64,000 nucleotides of DNA, taken from the NCBI RefSeq assembly GCF_000165425.1, contig NW_001799533.1:358463-422462 (forward strand), given 5' to 3'. The notes beneath the pieces are model-generated. The model searched no databases. It had not been told where the DNA came from and saw only the letters and a list, made by a program, of their open reading frames with translations. Origin of the DNA: Paramecium tetraurelia. Its lineage: Eukaryota > Ciliophora > Oligohymenophorea > Peniculida > Parameciidae. The position numbers and the translations under genes were made by a program. Below are positions 24,500 to 37,300 of this stretch, one piece after another. How positions within the stretch are numbered: the stretch's first letter is position 1; each line of letters begins with the position of its first letter.

Positions 24500-25793
24500 T
24501 TTTCAATTTTTATTAATTATACAACTAAAGAATAAATTTACCAAAAATTTATTAAGAATTATGCCATTCCTTCTATTAAAGCAACGGGATTTCTAAATTT
24601 CATTTACTTTCTTATCATTTGAAAAGTTTAATTCTAAATGATTTTCTACATATTCTAGAAGGTTCGAAAATTCTTCTAGATTCTTATGCTTTTGTATTTA
24701 TTTCATCAGAATTTGAATTGTTTATAGATACATTATGATTGCAGTGAAAAATGAAGATATAAATTATTCTGACAAATTATTAAATTTAAGTTTAAAGCAT
24801 ATTAAATTTATGCTATGAACTGTTGTGATGTACTTTATTCTTTTTTCTGTGTCAACTACTCATTACTTACACTTAGTCCTTTAAATTCTATATTTTAGAG
24901 AACTTATATCAATTATTAGAATATTATTTATCCTATGTATTGATATTTTCTGTTTAGCATTCTAAATAAGTGAAATGAGTAATTTTCTATTTTTATGTTT
25001 ATGTGATTCTTTTTCTCTATTTTGAATCTTACCCTATCAGAATTTAAGTTAAAAACTAACTCATTTTGAGAATTTGAATAATAAGTATAAGCATTAGATT
25101 ATTATGAAATGCAAATAATATGGAGCATAACTATACAATAGGAATAATGTCATATAAAATATTAATTGAAGATTTAAAATTATTATACATGAGAATATGA
25201 TTTGTACAAATTTTAGTGATCCATATGTTTGAACAGGAATAAAATAATTATATCAAATGAATAAAAGATGAGGAAAATACAGAATTAGATTGTTGCAAGA
25301 TCAAATAAATAAAATTTGAATGTTTTTTTTTATCAGATCAAAACGGAATATTAATTCATTTAATTTTTGACAATCTATAGATAGTATAGATAAATCGATC
25401 TAAATATTTATTCTATTATTGAGCAGTTTTTAAATTTATATAAAGATAATAAATATAATTAATTAATAAGTGATACATTGAATGAGGATTTCAAATAGCA
25501 TTATTATTTCATCTTTTGCACTATATATATAATGCTAAAGTGTTGTATTAAATGTAGATAAATGGAATTCTTAATACCCTTTAGGCGATTTCAATTTGTT
25601 AAAAGTAATATGATGTTAAAATTAACGAATACCGATATTTAATTATTTAAGTAATGCTGATAGATCTGAAATTCTAACTGCTCAGATTCTATGACAGTCA
25701 TGGAATTCTTAGAAAAATGAAGACCATAATAATATTGAAATTGATGTATAAATAAATAATATATAAAATTTAAATTTATCATTTTAACAATCA
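24500..25793. other. Gene-poor stretch with scattered coding-like blocks
   Basis: 1.3 kb separating the AGC kinase from the kinesin. Minus-strand blocks that look coding but do not join are: a frame 24503-24733 (MYLQTIQILMKQIQKHKNLE...), a block near 24850-25010 (KLLISLIQNAKQKISIHRIN), and one near 25640-25720 (SMTVIESEQLEFQIYQHYLN) that overlaps no clear start. On the plus strand 25268-25660 is open (listed separately). This could be one decayed gene on the minus strand. Confidence 0.35.
25268..25660 (+). CDS. Doubtful small ORF
   Basis: A 130-codon frame from ATG 25268 to TGA 25658-25660, including IDLNIYSIIEQFLNLYKDNK and LISDTLNEDFKQHYYFIFCT. It lacks introns and any recognised motif. 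Open frames of this length do occur by chance in this AT-rich genome where only TGA stops, so it is weakly supported. Confidence 0.25.
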
Positions 25794-28710
25794 ATGAAAT
25801 TAGTTTGCCGTTTAAGACCATAGCCCAATAACACATCTTAAAGTACTGTAAACTCTAAAAAGGATGTGCGTACAAATATCTTTGCAGGTGTGCTATCTAA
25901 TGAAAGTATGTTTTGAACCATAATAAGCACCCCAGACTCTTGTTGTAAGTTCGCGTAATGCAATATCACAGAAACTGATCTTTGAGTATTTAAAGAATGA
26001 TTCGGATATAATGAAACAACGATAATAGATAATAGAGAATTCTGATCTCTTCCAATTTGATTAAGTATTTGGTGAAAAGGCCAATCAATAATTGATTTAT
26101 GATTAAGTGCTGGCAACTAAAGTAAATAATCTGATCACTGGTTCATCGGGCTCCTTGATTCTATTGGGAGGACCTGAGAGTGGCAAAAAGTATACTCTCA
26201 AAGGCGAGGAGAGAGGCTAAGAGAAGGGTTTAGCTGTGTTCATAGTAGAAAACATACTCAATTTGATTGAGAGTTCAAAGTAGTTAAGAGGGAAGGGAAA
26301 ATTAAACGTTTCAATATCATTGGTAAATAACCTCGAGACCATAGATTTAGTAGGTTCATCTAGAAGTTAAACAGTTAAATTTTCATAAATTAAGGGTGCA
26401 AGTGAATTCAAAAAAATGCTTAATTAGAGTTTATTTTAATATAAGTAATATGTCAAAGAACATCCAGAGACTAAAAGCAATCATATTTTTATTAAATATT
26501 TAATTGAGTAGGATAAATAGGAGGTAGCTTAATTACATTTGGTACTTTTCAACGAATTTCGTAGAGTTACTTAGGATGCTAAAGATTTTCAAGGGAAATT
26601 GAAATAATTGCTAGTATCTTAGTAGGATTTCTAAGAAAAAGAGTTGGATAGCAAATCGTTGCTGTAACTCTATTTATCTTTGAGAGAAACTAAATTCAAT
26701 AACATCACTGTTTTATTTTGTGTTTCATAAGTTTAACAGGATCATATCACTGCTTATATGACCTTGTAATTTGCTGAAGATTTAAGATAGACAATAAAAC
26801 CTTAAACTTAAAGAATAGCCTTGTCACAATTGGAGAATCAATCAATAAAGTCAAAATCACAATAGGGAAGAGAGAATTTGACTTAGTAATTTGGATCAAA
26901 AGGATCTCTGGAGGAAAAGTTTGATTAGCCATCAAGGATTGTAAGACCAGGAGGATCAGATTATTTAATTAGATTTGGATCTGATTAGAATTTGAGGCCA
27001 GGATCAGACTAAACTGTTTTGCATTAATCAAAAATATATAGTACAATAGACAGATAGCCGAGTAGATAAGAGGCGAATTTTTCGAAGCAATTCCAAGAAC
27101 TCAAGGAGTTGTTAAAGGAGAAGGAAGTGATGGAAGATTGCAAGTAATTATAAATGAATATAGTTATTAGAGTGTAGAGGTTTGAGAAGGAACTAAAGAA
27201 TTTGTACGAGGAGAATTCGAGATTGCAGAGTAAGGTTTATCAATAAGAGGATTCAATAAGATAGAGGGATCTGTTAATTTAATAGTTGGAATAACATATG
27301 GACGATAATAAAAAGCAGATGGAAGTCGAACATCAAATGTTTACTTAGGCAAAGTAGAAGGAGAATATATATGAGCAAAATCAAGAGGAATTGAATGAAG
27401 CAGTAGCACAATTGAATCAGTAATTGAGATATTGTAATGATGAATCCTAATTATAAAAATAAAAGATAAGGGTACTGGAGAATGATATTGAAATGTTGAA
27501 AGAACAAGAGTTTAAGAATGTGAAACATTATGAAAAGAGAGAAGATGAATTTATGGGTCTGATTTAGTAGGAATAGGAGCGTAACAAACAACTGTATCAA
27601 GAGTTGGATTATTTCGCTATTGAACTCAAGAATAGAGAATAATAATTGTCAGCCAGTGATGAAAATATTAAGACTTTGAATAAGGTGATTGAAGAATAAT
27701 CCAAGAGGATAGAGGAGGAGAAGTAGAAGAACAAAGAGTTGTGTGAGAGCGTTAACAGTCATAAATAAAAATAAGAAGAGGCTGTTAGAGATATAAATTA
27801 AATTGAATAGAGATTCACTAGATTGAAGGCAAAATTGGAAACTGAGAATCAGCAATTAAAATAGGATAAGGAAAAATATCTATAAAAGTATAAGGAGAAA
27901 TTAAAAAAATATAAAAGTCAGTTGAATTAGTTTGAATAAGAGAATGGATAAATGAAGATGGAAAGAGTGAAATTGTAGACAGAAAATGATTAATTGTATG
28001 GAATCTCGAAACAATTAGAGACATAATTGGGTAGAGTGCATAGTGAAACGACAGAGAGAATAGGTGGTTCATATGATGCATATGAATAGGATAAAATCAG
28101 ACAACAAAATTTCCAGTTAAGTTCACAACTAAAATAAGCAGACTATGAAGTAAATCTAATTTAGTATATTTTTTAGATTAAATAATTATCACTTTAACTT
28201 AACAATGCTATTTAGTAGTTGGAACAAACTAATGTTGAATATGATCATGTTTTGCAGGAGAATTAGAAATTACAAAAATTATTGGATGACAAATAGTCTG
28301 AAGCCAAGAAAAATGAGTTTATGATTGAAAAAGTTGTGGAACTTAGTGATAAACAATTGGATGACTTAGAATCGAAGTTCAACAAGTTAACAGCTTAAAT
28401 TAATTCATTACAACATGAGAAGAAATCATTATAATCTGAGAATCAGAATTTGAAGAATCAATTAGAATAGATGGATGGGAATGATCTAGTCTTGGAGAAG
28501 AGAATAGTGAAATTAAGAAAGGAGAATAAAGATCTAAGTAATTAAATCAAATAGTTAAACTAAAACATGAAAGAAATGATAGTTGAAAAACACTCTGAAA
28601 TGAGAAATACATCCTTACGTTAAAGTAGATATAGTAACAAATTGTTAAGTCAGAATTAATCATATAGATCATAGAGATTAATGGATTATGAAGATGATGA
28701 TGTTATTTGA
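25794..28710 (+). CDS. Kinesin-like protein with degenerate motor
   Basis: About 960 aa. The N-terminus MKLVCRLRPQPNN matches the first strand of kinesin motors. After one intron (exact ends unsure, near 25845-25915) come FQFDQVFGEKANQQLIYDQV, the normal kinesin block before the P-loop, and then ILLGGPESGKKYTLKGEERG at the P-loop (about 26165). The usual GQTGSGKT is altered to GPESGKK, the SSRSH switch I reads SSRSQ, and no DLAGSE-type switch II is visible. After about residue 330 the protein is a 600-residue coiled coil. It is probably a kinesin-family protein with impaired or altered ATPase. The stop lies 37 bp from the convergent gene at 28748. The 27 nt near 28149-28175 could be an in-frame intron. 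Confidence 0.8.
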
Positions 28711-28747
28711 TTTACTTATGTTTTTATGTATCAATATATATGATAAT

Positions 28748-29486
28748 TCAATAATTTCTACTTTATCCCACTCTTTGTTAGGATGTACGAACATCTTGAT
28801 TTTATTTCTCCAATCTCTTTTGTTCTTCTTGTAAATCTTATAATTATCTTTATGATTATGAATAATCTCTTTCTAATTACTGGAATCTCTTCTACCAGGT
28901 TTCTATTTCATTCGAGTAATGGACTGTTCTTTCCTAGATTTGTATTTCAATTGATTCCTATTATTGGTGAATTTGATTCTCCAATTCAGAAATCTCTCTA
29001 TCTCTATCCTAAATCATCTGTTGCAATTAGGCTTTCTTCGATTCCAATTCCCTTAATCTGGTATCATCAATAACTTCAATGGCATCTGGTTCAGTAGGGC
29101 CTGGTCCCTTTCTCAATTGAATTTGCAATTCCAAAATCTGTCTCTCTAGAGTTGCACACTTTAATCTCCAGGGAGCTTCGATTTCTATTGGAATAATTTA
29201 GATTGTTACCGTCCATATTTATGACTTAAGTGGGTTTCTCTTAATAGACAGTAGGTAACACATTGGGTTTCGTTTATATAGTTTAGGGCACATAATTGAC
29301 TTGGGGTGGAAGTGGAAATTATGGTTAGAATTGCAATGGCTGTTAAACAATTGGTTAGGTTGGTGGTTGCATGGGATAAGCCTATCTTTGACCGATAACT
29401 GGCTAATTAGTATTGGGTAGTATGATATTATATTGATTTTGATTGGGTTGTTGGAAGAATGCTGGATTTCGATTATCGTTGATCAT
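28748..29486 (-). CDS. Pro/Gln-rich protein with C-terminal coiled coil
   Basis: 237 aa, starting MINDNRNPAFFQQPNQNQYN, with one 25-nt intron that joins an N-terminal Pro/Gln/Asn-rich region (about 100 residues) to a long C-terminal coiled coil (LRLRELESKK-type heptads, QDRDREISELENQIHQQQES). An upstream in-frame ATG at 29553 exists, but the 22 codons between are AT-rich and look untranslated. No family is recognised. The architecture suggests a scaffold or cytoskeletal adaptor. Confidence 0.75.
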
Positions 29487-29564
29487 TTGAGAGTATTGGC
29501 TTAATATATTATTACAAATATATAATTAAATAAATCTTCTATGAGTATTCATTTTTAGTATATT

Positions 29565-30403
29565 TCATATATCCGCACAACAATTATTACACTAAGCCTT
29601 CTTTTGATTAGTTTAGTTTTGCTCGCCATAATATTCTATAAATTCTTCACTATTTGAATTATTCATCTATTAGTGCTGTTATTTGATTACCTTTTGTTAA
29701 TTATATTTATTGGTTATGGCCTGTTGACTTACAATTTTACTAGTTGACATGGAACTGTTGGCATTATTTACATATTTGATGCCATATTATTCATTTACTA
29801 GTTTGGGGTCCTCCATGGCCATCTAGTAGATTTGATGAGCCAATTCCATGAATGCATTTTCTACATTGGATCCTTGCAAGGCTGAACATTCAGTATAGAG
29901 ACATTCGTTTTCTTTGGCATATTGGGCTGCTTCGTAGGATTCTACTTCTCTATGACTCTGAAGGTCGGTCTTGTTGCCAATAAGTAGAAATTTCATCCTA
30001 CTGTTGCCGTTGTCAAGTGCCTCACGATGCCAGTTACGGATGTTTTCAAAGGTCTCTCGTCTTGTAATGTCATAAACCATGATTGCACCTGCTGCTGCTC
30101 TGTAATACAAACGTGTCACACTCTTGAAACTCTCTTGTCCAGACTTTTCATTAAGGATCTTTTTACTGTATCCCACATCTGCAATTTAATGACATGATCA
30201 TTCACTTAGATATATTTGATATTGAATTCAACTCCAATAGTCAAATTATAGTCATCACAAAAACGCTTCTCCACAAATTACTTAAGTAGCGATGTCTTAC
30301 CAACAGCTACGAAATTCAGTGTATCATAAATACCAATATCTCCAATTAAAATAAATTTGAATAACAGACTTGCTTCATTCTCATCAATATTATTTTAAAA
30401 CAT
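29565..30403 (-). CDS. Rab-family small GTPase with Gln/Asn-rich tail
   Basis: 262 aa with introns 30144-30166 (23 nt) and 30307-30333 (27 nt). All GTPase motifs are present: P-loop GDIAVGKTSLLKQF (split by the 27-nt intron), switch I LTIGVEFNIKY, switch II WDTSGQESFKSVTRLYYRAA, NKTD and ECSAL. The RabF-type YYRAAAGAIMVYDIT and effector region place it near Rab2/Rab4. The tail is unusually long (about 90 residues), rich in Gln and Asn, and ends NNCCADI, a CCXXX-type prenylation signal. It acts in vesicle traffic; the exact Rab subtype is not certain. Confidence 0.9.
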
Positions 30404-30489
30404 TATTATTATTCAAACATTGAATTTGAATTATCACTCTCTATATTCAAAAGGTGTAGGTATAAATATATATAAATGTATAAAAGCTA

Positions 30490-32449
30490 TCATTATTAAG
30501 GGTTAGGATCTGATGAAGGAGCTTGTTTGACAAAATTATTTAAAAATCCTTACTAAGCCAACCCTTATCCGAAGGCTTGAGTGGCAATTCCAAACTTGAC
30601 TGATTGTTGATTTGCTTAAACGTCTTGGATCATCGATTTATACTGTTATTGCTATTAGTCTGTCAATTCAACTTGGAGTTATGGAAATACATTTTGCATA
30701 GGTTATGACATTTGAATGTTATTCTTTTGATCTAAATGAATAGATAGACAACTATATTTACATGAAGGAGGCTTTGGAGGAATCTTCATCAATTCCATAT
30801 ACTCTACTAATTAATCTGGCAATTCAGCCAACACTTCTTTAGATAAAAGAGCTGGATCATTTTTGAATTCATTAAATGGAACAAATTGCACTAAATCTCT
30901 TATGGCCTTGAACCCTTTGCTATTTACCATGCTCTTGTCATCATTGTCAAGAATGTTCATCTTCTTGAAATCTGCATTGCCTATCCCTACAATGATTATA
31001 GATAATGGTAAATGAGAAGATGCTACAACATCATCTATCGATGCTTGTAAGTCATCAGTTTGACCATCTGTTAGAATCATTAAAATCAAGTAGTTCTCAC
31101 TACCTTTATCCTTAACTTCTTAAGCCATCTCCATAGCCTTTGCCAACACTGGATGAATGTATGTTGGACCATCTAATTGCATCTTCTAAACCGCATTCTT
31201 ATAGACTTAGACTATGCCATCTAATCCATACACTCTAAAGGAATTAATAGAATAATTACTCTGGATCATCTGGGTTGTCATTCAAAGGAAAGATGTGCAA
31301 CGTTTGATTTGTATTCAGTACATTGAATTTTGGCTTGCATCCAAAACCATACACTGGCACCTTCTTGTCGTAATCGTAATTAATTAAGATTTCCACTACA
31401 CTTGTGATTGCTTATAAATATTAACTGGGATTCCCATTCTCTGTCATATAATGCAATGAATTCTTTTCTTTTGGGTTACCATTCGATGCTGTAAAATCAA
31501 TAGCGAGTATCAAATTCAATTATTAGCCACCTTGACGATAATCTAAGAAAGTATGTTTCTATTTTAAAATGAAATTGTCGAAGTTTATTGTTCCTGCAGG
31601 GGAATTGTTCTTTTACTTATTTCTAAATTCCTTTAAAAAGGGTTTATTCTATAGGAAAGCATCTCTGAGTTCTTCAATGCAAAAGGAAGTTTCTCCCAAA
31701 TATAGATGTTTTCCTGAGGTTCTATAATCCCAAAGTTCGACTTTGATGGGCATTTAATAATCTCCATTGCACAGTTTTTATGCTCTACAGGAGATTGGTT
31801 TCCAAGTAGGATTTGAGGAGTCTTTTATGAATTCGCTTTCATAAACCAAAACTGGATTGGTATCATCTTTTCTCAATCTGTAAAATCTCAAGAATGGATT
31901 AGCTCCATGCCAAAACCAAAATCTGGTGTCAGGTAAATTCTAACCAGAAACTGTGATTTCCACTTCATCATTGCATTGCTTGACTTAATCAGCCTTAACT
32001 ATAATCTTGCCACTTTTTTTTTTTTATGAATTAAATAGATCTGCCATCAAAAGTTGGTCTTTTGATCCAGCTATTTCTGCCACAGTAGTTTCTGCAATTC
32101 CTATTATCTATAATTGTTATGTTTCGCAATACTTTTGATTGAGTTTGACTAACAAAATGATGCACTTCTAACTTAAGGTGTTATTGTGCTTCAAATTGAT
32201 ATTCAATTTAAAATGAAGTAGCAAAATTTGGATTTAAATTATTCCAAATTAATTCCGTTTAACCAATCTTAAGCCCTATATTATTATTTAAAGATCAATA
32301 CATTTCTTTTAACTATTCAATAAATAAAGAACCACGAATGGATCACTCACACTAACTGTATCCAAGTCATCCAATTAACGACAACTAATAAATAATTCCA
32401 ATTTCTAAATTGATTCCGAAAATTGACATTGCTCTAATTGTGTTGACAT
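30490..32449 (-). CDS. Copine
   Basis: 628 aa after introns of 26, 22 and 25 nt. Domain order is that of copines: C2A (LDDLDTVSVSDPFVVLYLLN, GQTELIWNNLNPNFATSFQI), C2B (RFWFWHGANPFLRFYRLRKD, SSNPTWKPISC, KVELWDYRTSGKHLYLGETS) and a C-terminal vWA/copine domain (LILAIDFTASNGNPKEKNSL, VYGFGCKPKF, LMILTDGQTDDLQASIDDVV, IIIVGIGNADFKKM). Copines bind membranes in a calcium-dependent way and recruit partners through the vWA domain. The tail after residue 540 is Pro/Gln-rich. The 22-nt intron begins GTT. Confidence 0.93.
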
Positions 32450-32896
32450 TTTAATTTAATTTATATTGAAAAATGAATTGATCAAATTTAATTTATACAT
32501 TTTAATTAAATGGTAATAATCAGTATAATTTTATAAATAACTAAAACTGATTTCTATCATTATAAATATATACGAATTATATAAATATATACGAATTATA
32601 TAAATAAATCTCAATTATATAAATATAATTAAATCTCACTTATATAAAAGTCTATTAAATACTCCACACTACATAAATTGAATTTTCATCTAATTGGTCT
32701 CAATTTGAATATGATATAAAAATAACTGAGGCATTTTATATATCTTAGAATTAGACTATATTAAGAGGTTGAATGAGGGTTCTATTAGATATAAATTAAT
32801 CAGAAAATAAATTTAAATTAAATCCATCAGATTGTTTTCGGAATTCAATCATATATATAGAGATAATTCTAATTATTCTTTAATATATTAATAAAC
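32450..32896. other. AT-rich divergent intergenic region
   Basis: About 450 bp between the divergent copine and secreted-protein genes, therefore expected to hold both promoters. It contains the short tandem repeat listed separately. No coding frame is convincing. Confidence 0.5.
32563..32655. repeat. AT-rich imperfect tandem repeat
   Basis: A unit of about 18-19 bp (ATATACGAATTATATAAAT) occurs twice almost exactly, then decays through three more related copies with TCTCAATT or TCTCACTT in place of ACGAATT. It sits between divergent start codons. Confidence 0.75.
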
Positions 32897-34024
32897 ATGG
32901 CAATTCTCTTAACACTGACAATACTCTCGATAGCTTTTTCACAAAAGAAGACAGCAATTTGTGATATCGAATAATACTTTGAGTTTGAACAAAATGAAAA
33001 TATTCTTGATCACACAAAAATAAATTAGACTGATATTATGCTTACTAATTCCAATATCTATCTATTGGATGAAAACCTGATGGTGCTTAATTCCATTAGA
33101 ACCCCAGATATCCAAGATTATGAGTGCAATAGAGTGACTACTCATCCACTTCATTTAATATTTTTATTAGCTTGCCAATCTCAACAATAAGGTGTCAATC
33201 CTATCCTGTTTGCATATAAAGCAAATGGACTCAATAATTACGAGTAATTTGGAGATGCAATTTATTTGCCCTCGATAAAGGAGAAGTTTGAAAAGATGAC
33301 GATTGTGGGTAATAGTTTGCTCATTCCACTGAGTGACAAAATACTTACTTTCACAACAGTTATTTCAAACACTACATGGTATTTAAAGACTACTTCATAT
33401 ACTATTGATGCGTAATTCTTGAATGTATCCACTCTAAACATCACAGGCTTTGATATATATTCATATGCCAAAGACTTCCAAACAAATTTTAGAATCTTAA
33501 TTTCTGACTTTGAAAGTGGTGTTTATTGGATTGAAGCCATTCTGAAATCAAACAATATTGTACCATATAACAGTGGAAAATTCAATCTTAAAAATTTCTA
33601 TATTCTAAATACTGCCAGATTCAGGTCAGTGGTAATTTTGAATGCTACTGACAGCAGTACACTTTTTGTTCTATAAACTTATGTTGACGGTAGTTTTATG
33701 TTTGAAAACTTATTTACAAATGGTTAAATTTATTTCTATTCCACATTAAACAAGTACAAAGATTGGAATCCAATTTCATCTATTAGAAACAATTAGAATG
33801 CCATTTTAATCCCATATCAAAATTATCAAAAGGTGGTTGTCATTAATTTATTCAACATAAGATCCTTGAAGGAGAATGAATTGATGGTTGAACCCAACGA
33901 TTTGTTAATTTCAGCTTCAATTGATGACTTAATCTTATACTTTATTTCTGAAAATAGATTAGTCTTTAGAAGTGATGTGGATGCTTTGACAAGATGTACA
34001 CTAATGAATTACTAAGAAGAGTGA
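32897..34024 (+). CDS. Predicted secreted protein, unknown
   Basis: Single open frame of 375 aa. MAILLTLTILSIAFSQKKTA is a good signal peptide with likely cleavage after FS or SQ. The mature part is beta-rich with Asn-Xaa-Ser/Thr sites and few Cys, with no family recognised; it reads like a repetitive extracellular beta protein (LILYFISENRLVFRSDVDAL). If the 23 nt at 34021-34043 (GTG...TAG) are an intron, the frame continues for about 95 more codons (SINYYYSDVFCLVQSIYFYF, RFMPLFEEMRHSDSDKCFPF), but then no TGA appears before the next gene. The end given is the first TGA. Confidence 0.7.
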
Positions 34025-34334
34025 TTGTTATAATGTATAATAGCATTTTACAATTATCATTTCAATAAATTAATTTTATTATTATCCTTATTCTCATAGA
34101 TCTATCTAAATAATTAACCTAGAAATCACTTCCTTAAGATTCATCTATAAATTACTACTATTCTGATGTATTCTGTTTGGTTTAATCAATTTATTTTTAC
34201 TTTGTGTTCAATAATCATTCAAATTAATTTAATGTGAAAACTTTAAGATTTATGCCTCTGTTTGAAGAAATGCGTCATTCGGACTCTGATAAGTGTTTCC
34301 CTTTTAATATATATCTTTTTAATATAAATTAAAT

Positions 34335-37300
34335 ATGTAAATTTTAAAGAAGTTCACAAATACTAAGTCAACCAAGATAGGACTAATTGTGGCTTTGGGT
34401 TTGAGTGGAATTGCTTTGAGCTATCATTTTTATGATAAAAACAACCGATGTTGCAGATCTGCTATCCAAACCCCATCTCTTCCTTAAAATCCAATTGAAA
34501 ATTAAAATGAGTTTGGATAGAACAGATTTTTAACATAGGCAGGGGCCATTCAAAGATGGCGTCAAATCAAGGAAGGAAGTATTTCATACAAAGTGGATTT
34601 ATTATTGAAAAGAGGTATTCATATAATAATGATAATGTGTAGGTGAATCATATAGTGGGTTGGTCGCTTTAGATTTTGAAGTAATTGATAATTCGAAAGA
34701 TTTGTATGTCGATTTCAAAGGAAGTAAAGTTGTTAGCTTGTATGTTAATGGAAATAAGATTAATGATTTGGATTGGAATGGATTGTTTATCAGAGTACCC
34801 AAAGAATTCTTGAATACATCTCAAAAGAATAGAGTGAACATCTAATTCGATTAGAATTATGCTAAAGATGGATGTGGATTACATGGCTTTATTGATAAGG
34901 ATGGCAAACAATACTTGTATAGTTAATGTGAGTCTTACTTCACAAATAGATTGTATAAGAATGTATTAATAAATTAGTTTCCCTTGTATGGATCAACCAG
35001 ATTTGAAGGCCAAATTGAGATTCACAGCAGTGTGTCCAAAGGAATGGGTAGTAATTTCAAATGAAAATGCTGACCAAAAGGAATAGTTTAATGTTGCTTA
35101 GGCAACCAATACCATTACTGCATATCATCCATAAGAAGTAGTGTAGAGTCAACTCCAAAATTTCGAGAATTCAGATTCATATAATTTTTGGGTGTTTGGT
35201 GAAACTATGACATTGCCAACCTATTTGTTTGCATTGGTGGCAGGGGAATATTGGTCTATAAAATTTTAAGGAGAGGAAGGTGATACACCATAAACTATCT
35301 ATTGCAGAGAAAGCTTAAAAGAACACATGATGGGTTTAAAGGATTTCATTTTTGAAGTCACTAAGAAAAGTATGAAATTCTATGAGAATTTCTTTGGAGT
35401 CAAATATTAATTCAATAAATACGATTCAGTGTTTGTTAATGAGTACAATTGGGGAGCAATGGAAAATCCTGGATGTGTGACCTTTAATGATGTTTATGTT
35501 TTTAAAGAGAAGAAGCCAGCAACTAGTTATACATAATTTGCAAATACAATTGCTCATGAAATGGCACACCATTGGTTTGGAGACTTTGTAACAATGAAGT
35601 GGTGGAATGACTTGTGGTTAAATGAAAGTTATGCTGATTTCATTTCACACTTTTGTTTGCAAAACATTCAAATTGAATCAATCAAATTATCTAGTATTCC
35701 TGTTATGTTCAATTAAAGAAAGGGATGGGGATACAGAGAAGATTAAATGCTTACCACACATCCAATTGCAGGTGAAGTTATCAATACTGAAGTAGCTGAA
35801 AATATTTTTGATGGAATTACATATTCCAAAGGAGCTTCAGTTATGAAATAATTATTGTGCATTATGGGAGCAGCTAAATTCGGAGAGGCTTGTGGTAATT
35901 ATTTTAGAAAATTCGGATGGAAGAATGCTGTTTTATAAGATTTAATTGATCATTTATAAGAGAAATTTGATAATCCAGAATTTACCTTGTCCTATTGGAA
36001 GTAACAATGGATTGAAACAGCTGGTATGAATGAAATTGAACCATAATGGGATTAAACAGATAGAACTCATCAAGCTAAATTAACTATATTTTAAAGACCT
36101 GCTTTAAGTTAATTCCCTGCATTGAGAATTCACAAAATTAAAATAGGATTATTCCATGATAATGGCCTTGATTCTATTGATGCAGTGCTCCAAGCAACAG
36201 AGGAGAACGTTATTACTTATGATGGCAGTAAGGGATATAGAGCAGTATTGTTGAATTTTGAAGATTAATCTTTTGTGAAGGTCCTCCTTGATCAAGAGTC
36301 CACAAAATACTTCAGTTAAAATTTACATGCAGTCTAAGATATCCTAACAAGAACCTTGATTTACAGAGCTCTTTTTGATAGTGTGAGAGACGGTAAAATA
36401 TGCTCAGAGGAGTATGTTGATTTCCTATTGGCCTAATTACCCAGAGAGACTTCAGATGAAATTTTGAATACCCAATTGATGTTTTTATAAGGTGCAATCG
36501 GATCTATGACACCAAGAAAGTAATTTATTCTTATTATCATCATTATAGATTCAAGAAGATTCTTGGCAAGAGAGTCTTTTCATTCCTTATAGCTGAATTA
36601 GTCAAAATCAGTGGAGATGCACAATTAGAAAATAGATTGATTTTATTAAGAAACAATTTAGTAGCATTTGCATATGATAACTCCTGTGTTGATGAACTCG
36701 TAGATTGGTTCTAAGGCTAAAATAATAATCAATTATAATAAATTGAATGCACAAAGGATAATAAGTGGGCAATTGTTAAATTAGTTTATGGTTCTAAAAA
36801 ATATGATGAATAACCTGAATTGAGAGAATAATTACTACAAAAGATGTTGGAACTTGATAATTCTGATGCAGCTACCAGAGCCCAATTGAAATGCCAGGCT
36901 CTTAAGGCAAATGAATAAGAGAGAGCAGCCCTTTGGTAAAGGTTCGTTGATCCAGAGAATAAGGAATCAGTGAAATTGATAGCAGAATCAATGGCTGGAT
37001 TCAATAATGAAAGACGTTATCTTAGTTTGGAACCCTATTAGGAAAAGTTCTTTGAAGTCATCGTTCAAATCTTCCAAACTAGAAGCAACGATTTCAGTAA
37101 GACCTTCTTTGATTACCTGTTCCCAATCACTGATGATTTGGCCAGTCTTTGCAATGTATTATTTGTATTTACAATTTTAGAAAATAGAGAAGTTGAGAAC
37201 TACTGTTCCTGAAAATTTGATCACCCTCAAAATGCAAGTGGATAAATCACTTGATTCAATTAAGAGATAAGTGAAATAGTTTGAGTGTTTCTGTAACCAA

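Noticed and set aside
26747-28081. Minus-strand ORFs inside the kinesin region
   Set aside because: Antisense shadows of the coiled-coil coding frame.
28783-29073. + strand 96-aa hydrophobic ORF
   Set aside because: Shadow of the minus-strand coiled-coil gene at 28748-29486.
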